Assembly: GCA_963766175.1 (NCBI GenBank)
Contig: CAVXZE010000013.1
Coordinates: 62,001-126,000, forward strand
Source of the DNA: CAVXZE01 sp963766175
Lineage (GTDB): Bacteria; Myxococcota_A; UBA9160; UBA6930
Reading direction: 5' to 3'
DNA length: 64,000 nt
The position numbers were made by a program, and so were the translations under genes. Of the stretch, positions 60,278-64,000 are shown piece by piece (position 1 is the stretch's first letter; each line of letters begins with the position of its first letter). The notes beneath the pieces were generated by a model that worked only from the letters and a program-made list of their open reading frames with translations, was not told the origin of the DNA and searched no databases.

Positions 60278-61459
60278 GTGCGGGTCGTTCTCTACACGGG
60301 GAAGGGTGGTGTCGGAAAGACCACCACCGCCGCGGCGACGGCGGTTCACGCCGCCCGGCGCGGGCGCTCCACGCTGGTGGCCTCGGCGGATGCTGCCCAC
60401 AGCCTGGGAGACGTTCTCGAGCGCCGGCTGGGCCCCAGGCCCACCCAGCTGGCGCCGAACCTCGACGCCCTCGAGGTCGACACGCCCAGCGAGACCCAGC
60501 GACACTGGGGAGCGGTGCGCGATTACCTGATCTCGCTCTTCCGTTACCAGGGGATCGAGGAGGTGGTCGCCGAGGAGCTGGCGCTCCTGCCCGGCGCCGA
60601 GGAGATCACGACCCTTCTCGCCGTCGAGGCCTATGCCCGGGAGGGAGGCTACGACTTCGTCGTCGTCGACTGTGCACCGACCGATTCGGCGCTGCGGTTG
60701 CTGACCCTTCCCGAGGTGGCGCGCGGGGCATTTCGGGTGCTTCTCCGGGTGCAGCGGGCCCTCGCCAGCGTGGTGACACCCCTCGCCCGGAACCTGGTTC
60801 CAGTACCCCTGCCGGAATCCGAGGTATTTCGGGACGCCGAGGATCTCCTCTTCCGGAAGCTCCGAAGGCTACGCGACTTCGCCGGCGATCGGCACACCAG
60901 TGTCCGCCTGGTGGTGACTCCGGAACGAATGGTGATCGACGAGGCGCGGCGCGCCCACACCGACCTGGCTCTCTTCGAGCTGCGCTGTGACGCGGTGGTG
61001 ATGAACCGGCTTCTCCCGGAGGCCGCGGCCGAGGAGGACTTCTTCCGCGACTGGGCTCGCCTGCAGCTGGAGCGGCTCGCCGAGGTGGAGAATCTCTTCG
61101 CGCCGCTCCCGGTCCTGACGGCCCCTCTCCAGGACGACGAGGTCACGGGTCTCGATCGCCTGGCGGAGCACGCGAGCCAGCTCTTCGGCGCGGTCGAGCC
61201 CGACGCGGTGCTCTCCACCGCGCCGCAGATTCGCTTCGAGGCGGAGAAGGGCGGCTATCTCGTGAAGGTGCCGCTACCCCACGCGGCGTCGCGAGACCTG
61301 GAAGTGGTCAAGATCGATGACGAGCTGGTGATCGGAACCGGGACGCGGCGGCGCTCCCTTCCACTCCCGCGGCGGATCGCACACCTGGAACTCTCCCGGG
61401 CGAAGCTCCAGGGCGACTTGCTGCTGGTCCACTTCATCGCCGCTTCGGGTGCGCCCTAG
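60278..61459 (+). CDS. ArsA/Get3-family ATPase with C-terminal Hsp20-like domain
   Basis: 393 residues. Deviant Walker A is YTGKGGVGKTTTAAATA; the family switch block reads VVVDCAPTDSALRLL. The last about 70 residues (YLVKVPLPHAASRDLEVVKIDDELVIGTGTRR) form an alpha-crystallin-like domain seen in ArsA-Hsp20 proteins. Such ATPases handle membrane-protein or lipid clients or anions; no arsenite pump is nearby, so arsenite export is unlikely. GTG start. Adjacent paralogue starts directly after the stop. Confidence 0.9.
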   Translation: MRVVLYTGKGGVGKTTTAAATAVHAARRGRSTLVASADAAHSLGDVLERRLGPRPTQLAPNLDALEVDTPSETQRHWGAVRDYLISLFRYQGIEEVVAEELALLPGAEEITTLLAVEAYAREGGYDFVVVDCAPTDSALRLLTLPEVARGAFRVLLRVQRALASVVTPLARNLVPVPLPESEVFRDAEDLLFRKLRRLRDFAGDRHTSVRLVVTPERMVIDEARRAHTDLALFELRCDAVVMNRLLPEAAAEEDFFRDWARLQLERLAEVENLFAPLPVLTAPLQDDEVTGLDRLAEHASQLFGAVEPDAVLSTAPQIRFEAEKGGYLVKVPLPHAASRDLEVVKIDDELVIGTGTRRRSLPLPRRIAHLELSRAKLQGDLLLVHFIAASGAP

Positions 61460-62617
61460 GTGCGGGTCATTCTCCTTACCGGAAAGGGTGGCGTCGGCAA
61501 GACGAGCCACGCCATCGCGACGGCTCTGGGCGCTGCCGCGCACCGCCACCGGGTCTTCCTGCTCTCGGCGGATCCGGCCCACAGCCTCGGGGACGCCCTC
61601 GGGAGGCGGATCGGGGCGCGTCCCGTCGAGCTCACCGAGGGGGTGGTGGCCCGGGAGGTGGCCGTCCTCGACGAGCTGGATCAGTCCTGGTCGGAGATCC
61701 AGCGCTGGCTCCGGGAGCTGCTGCGGGACGAGACCGACGAAGTCCTCGCCGAGGAGCTTCTGGTCTTTCCGGGTCTCGAGGAGCTGATGGCTCTCCGGGC
61801 GGTTCGAGAGATCGAAGCGACCGGCGACTTCGACGTCTGCGTGGTCGACTGCGCACCCACCGGCGCGACCCTGCGCATGCTTCGCTTTCCGGACGCGCTG
61901 CGCATCTTCATGGAGAATTTCTTCGATCTGGAGCGCCGCGGCGCTCGACTGCTGCGCCCCTTGATGGAGCGGGTCCACGCCGCGGGCGTGGTGCCGAGGG
62001 ACGAGTTCTTCGAGGCCATCGAGCGGCTCTATTGCGACGTGGAGGACGTGCGCCAGATCCTGATGGACGGCGATCGAACCACCGCGCGGCTGGTCGTGAA
62101 CCCGGCCCGCGTCGTGGTGGAGGAGACGCGTCGCTCCTTCGCCTATCTGAGTCTCTACGGCGTCGCGACGGATGCGGTGGTGGTCAACAGACTGCTCCCG
62201 GCCGAGGCCGCCGGCGGCTTTCTGGCGCGTTGGGCGGAGCGAGAGCGCGGCGAGCTGGCTTCGATCGAAGCCTCCTTTCCGATCCCGCAGTTCCGGGCGC
62301 CCCTCTATCCCTGCGAGCTCCGCGGCATCGAGGATCTCGCCGGTCTGGCCCGAGACGTATACGGGGATCGCGACCCGGCCGAGGTGTTTACCCACAGCCG
62401 TCCGATCCGCTTGCGAAAGCACGCCGGCCGCACCCGCCTCGAGGTGGATCTCCCCAGCGTTTCCAAGGAAGAGATCGAGGTGGTCATCCACGGCTCGGAT
62501 CTGATCGTGCAGGTGCGCAATGCCTCGCGTTGGATCGCGCTACCGGCGTCGGTGAGGGGTCGTCCGATCCGAAGGGCGCGACTACACGAGGGTGTGCTGG
62601 AGGTCGACTTCGAGTGA
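61460..62617 (+). CDS. Second ArsA/Get3-family ATPase with Hsp20-like tail
   Basis: 385 residues, tandem paralogue of the preceding gene. Walker A LLTGKGGVGKTSHAIATAL, then LSADPAHSLGDALGRR and VVDCAPTGATLRML. The C-terminal crystallin-like domain begins KHAGRTRLEVDLPSVSKEEIEVVIHGSDL. GTG starts immediately after the TAG of gene one. The two ATPases may form a heterodimer, unlike classical ArsA, which is one chain with two halves. Confidence 0.9.
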   Translation: MRVILLTGKGGVGKTSHAIATALGAAAHRHRVFLLSADPAHSLGDALGRRIGARPVELTEGVVAREVAVLDELDQSWSEIQRWLRELLRDETDEVLAEELLVFPGLEELMALRAVREIEATGDFDVCVVDCAPTGATLRMLRFPDALRIFMENFFDLERRGARLLRPLMERVHAAGVVPRDEFFEAIERLYCDVEDVRQILMDGDRTTARLVVNPARVVVEETRRSFAYLSLYGVATDAVVVNRLLPAEAAGGFLARWAERERGELASIEASFPIPQFRAPLYPCELRGIEDLAGLARDVYGDRDPAEVFTHSRPIRLRKHAGRTRLEVDLPSVSKEEIEVVIHGSDLIVQVRNASRWIALPASVRGRPIRRARLHEGVLEVDFE

Positions 62618-63417
62618 CGCCCCGGCGGATCGTCTCGCTGGTTCCGAGCTTGACCGAGGCGCTCTTTGCGCTGGGACTGGGAGAGAGGGTCGTCGGGGTG
62701 ACCGAGTGGTGCGTGCACCCCGCCGCGGGCGTGGCCCCATTGGCGAAGGTCGGCGGAACCAAGAGCCCCGACATCGATTCCGTCCTCGCCCTGCGCCCGG
62801 AGCTGGTCATCGCCAACCGCGAAGAGAACCGACGCCGCGACGTGGAGAGCCTGGAGGCAGCCGGGATTCGGGTATGGGTGACCCACCCAAGAACGGTTCG
62901 CGATGCGGTCGCGTTGCTCGGCGCGCTGGCCGACCTGGGCGCGACTCCGGAGAGGCGGCGCGCGGTAGTGGATTCGGCCCTGCTCGCGCTCACCCGGGCC
63001 GAGCAGGAGCGATTCGAGCGGCGGGTCCGGTTCGTCTGCCCGATCTGGCGGGATCCCTGGATGGTCGTCGGAGGGGACACCTACGCCCACGATCTCATCA
63101 CACTCTGTGGTGGAGAGAACGTGTTCGCCGGTGCGAGTGGGCGGCGCTACCCACGCGTCGAGCTTGCGGAGATCGAGGCTGCGAGTCCAGAGCTCATCCT
63201 GCTGCCCGACGAGCCCTATGCCTTCGGACAGAGAGACGCTCAGCAGCTCGGTGCTCTCGATGTCCCCGCCGCTCACGCGGGCTGCATCCACCTGATCGAC
63301 GGTACGCTCGTCTCGTGGTACGGTCCGCGCATCCTGCAGGCGATCGGAACGCTCCGCGCACTGTTCGCGGGAGCGACCACTGGGGGGCAGGATAGGGGAA
63401 GGAGGGTGCGCTCGTGA
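62614..63417 (+). CDS. Cobalamin-binding/BtuF-like helical-backbone receptor
   Basis: 267 residues. BtuF-type marks: RIVSLVPSLTEALFALGLGERVVGVTEWCVHP, KSPDIDSVLALRPELVIANREEN, and the second lobe with MVVGGDTYAHDLITLCGGENVF and ILLPDEPYAF. No signal peptide precedes RRIVSLVPS, unlike periplasmic BtuF, so this is probably a cytoplasmic corrinoid- or metal-binding protein. GTG overlaps the stop of the second ATPase (GTGA), linking it to the ArsA operon. Confidence 0.87.
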   Translation: MTPRRIVSLVPSLTEALFALGLGERVVGVTEWCVHPAAGVAPLAKVGGTKSPDIDSVLALRPELVIANREENRRRDVESLEAAGIRVWVTHPRTVRDAVALLGALADLGATPERRRAVVDSALLALTRAEQERFERRVRFVCPIWRDPWMVVGGDTYAHDLITLCGGENVFAGASGRRYPRVELAEIEAASPELILLPDEPYAFGQRDAQQLGALDVPAAHAGCIHLIDGTLVSWYGPRILQAIGTLRALFAGATTGGQDRGRRVRS

Positions 63418-64000
63418 ACCAGTCCACCGCGCAGCGATCGAGCCGGTTTTTCTGTTTTTTCGGGGCCGCGATTCTGCTTCTCGCCGCGTTCCCAGCGAAG
63501 GCGGCGAACCTGGTCGGCGTGCGGATCGGAGTTCACGAGAAATACACCCGCATCGTCCTGGAGACCGATGCCCGGGCTCCCTGCTGGATCGAGTCCTCCG
63601 ACAGCGAAGAGTTGTTGCTCCGCCTGAACGCCAGCAGTGGGGCCAGGGTGATCGCCTCCGAGCAGAGCCCCCACCTGGCCTCGGTCGCGGTGGTTCCGGC
63701 CGAGCTCGGGGTCAGCGAGATTCGCATCGCCCTTCGCGGTCCGGTGGAGGCGGAGAAGCTGGTCCTGAGCGCGCCACACCGGATCGTTCTGGATCTGCGC
63801 AGTGAGGGGGAAGCTGTTGCGGCGCCGCCGACAGCTGCAGAACCCGCGCTGCCGAGTCCGTTCCCCGAGCCCGTGGCGGAGGCGATCCTGGAGCCCGCGG
63901 ATGCGCCGCCGACCCCGTCGACCGAGGCGCTCCTGGAGTCCGTGCCAGCCGAGCTCGTGGAGCCCGTCCCCGAGGAGGTCGAGGAGAGTGAAGAAGTGGT
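63414..64000 (+). CDS. AMIN-domain-type exported protein (3' end outside window)
   Basis: At least 195 residues, running off the window. A signal peptide (FFCFFGAAILLLAAFPAKA) is followed by an AMIN-like beta-domain (LVGVRIGVHEKYTRIVLETD, HRIVLDLRSEG), then a Pro/Glu/Ala-rich linker. AMIN domains bind peptidoglycan or secretin-associated partners; the missing C-terminus decides whether it is an amidase, a PilQ-like protein or other. GTG 63414 overlaps the preceding stop (GTGA). Confidence 0.78.
   Translation, partial: MNQSTAQRSSRFFCFFGAAILLLAAFPAKAANLVGVRIGVHEKYTRIVLETDARAPCWIESSDSEELLLRLNASSGARVIASEQSPHLASVAVVPAELGVSEIRIALRGPVEAEKLVLSAPHRIVLDLRSEGEAVAAPPTAAEPALPSPFPEPVAEAILEPADAPPTPSTEALLESVPAELVEPVPEEVEESEEV

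Noticed and set aside
1..64000. CRISPR array, tRNA or rRNA genes, complete insertion sequence or prophage
   Set aside because: No regular short direct repeats, no cloverleaf-like gap sequence and no transposase, integrase or phage structural gene was seen by reading both strands.

Overview
The window is GC-rich (roughly two thirds G+C by eye), densely coding and bacterial. The gene mix suggests an uncultured member of the old Deltaproteobacteria (Myxococcota/Desulfobacterota/Binatota-like): many acyl-CoA dehydrogenases and CoA ligases, thiolases paired with OB-fold DUF35 proteins, an F420-type LLM oxidoreductase, a bacterial inositol-phosphate synthase, PilZ, RHS and ArsA/Hsp20 proteins. This placement is inference; no rRNA or tRNA gene was seen.

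Layout. 1-3.6 kb: a divergent locus for non-phosphorylative deoxy-sugar (probably L-fucose) catabolism, with a GH29 fucosidase opposite an aldose dehydrogenase and a sugar lactonase. 3.7-13.6 kb: mixed metabolic genes (two methyltransferases, NnrU, GST, cyclase, DgkA, GH51 arabinofuranosidase, EamA exporter, MsrA, lipoproteins, GIY-YIG, LOG). 13.7-19 kb: inositol-1-phosphate synthase convergent with a tight glpD / AGPS-like / deoxyhypusine-synthase-like operon that points to glycerol-phosphate or ether-lipid chemistry. 19-25.4 kb: mfd, a stand-alone rplC with a structured leader, an rlmE-like gene and rimO. 25.4-29.3 kb: VOC, two SDRs and small proteins.

29.3-43.7 kb is an acyl-CoA (steroid- or isoprenoid-type) degradation region. 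It begins with a TetR gene preceded by a perfect palindrome fitting the KstR consensus. Two DUF35 proteins, two thiolases, a CoA ligase and an acyl-CoA dehydrogenase follow. A second near-palindrome of the same type lies between a divergent acyl-CoA dehydrogenase and a CoA-ligase operon with two more dehydrogenases at 39.76 kb. Three genes in the first operon each carry a net +1 frameshift. That operon is bracketed by two inverted, homologous hairpin-forming repeats. A second interspersed repeat family with CTAG ends occurs near 10.1, 37.1 and 38.4 kb.

43.7-46.8 kb: a ClpP-like protease with an altered triad, a REP-like hairpin, MsrB and a metallo-hydrolase. 46.9-52.8 kb is the most unusual block: an Lgt-like membrane protein, a CPBP glutamic intramembrane protease, a large RHS lipoprotein ending in Cys / membrane helix / Arg-rich tail, and a rhomboid protease, all on one strand. 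This looks like a candidate surface-protein sorting or processing module. 52.7-64 kb: rnhA, tgt, pyrF, a 42-residue basic protein, an acyl-CoA dehydrogenase, pyrE, a CoA ligase, an LLM oxidoreductase, tandem ArsA/Hsp20 ATPases, a cobalamin-binding-type protein and the start of an AMIN-type exported protein.

No gene-free stretch exceeds about 255 bases. No CRISPR array, complete insertion sequence or prophage was seen.
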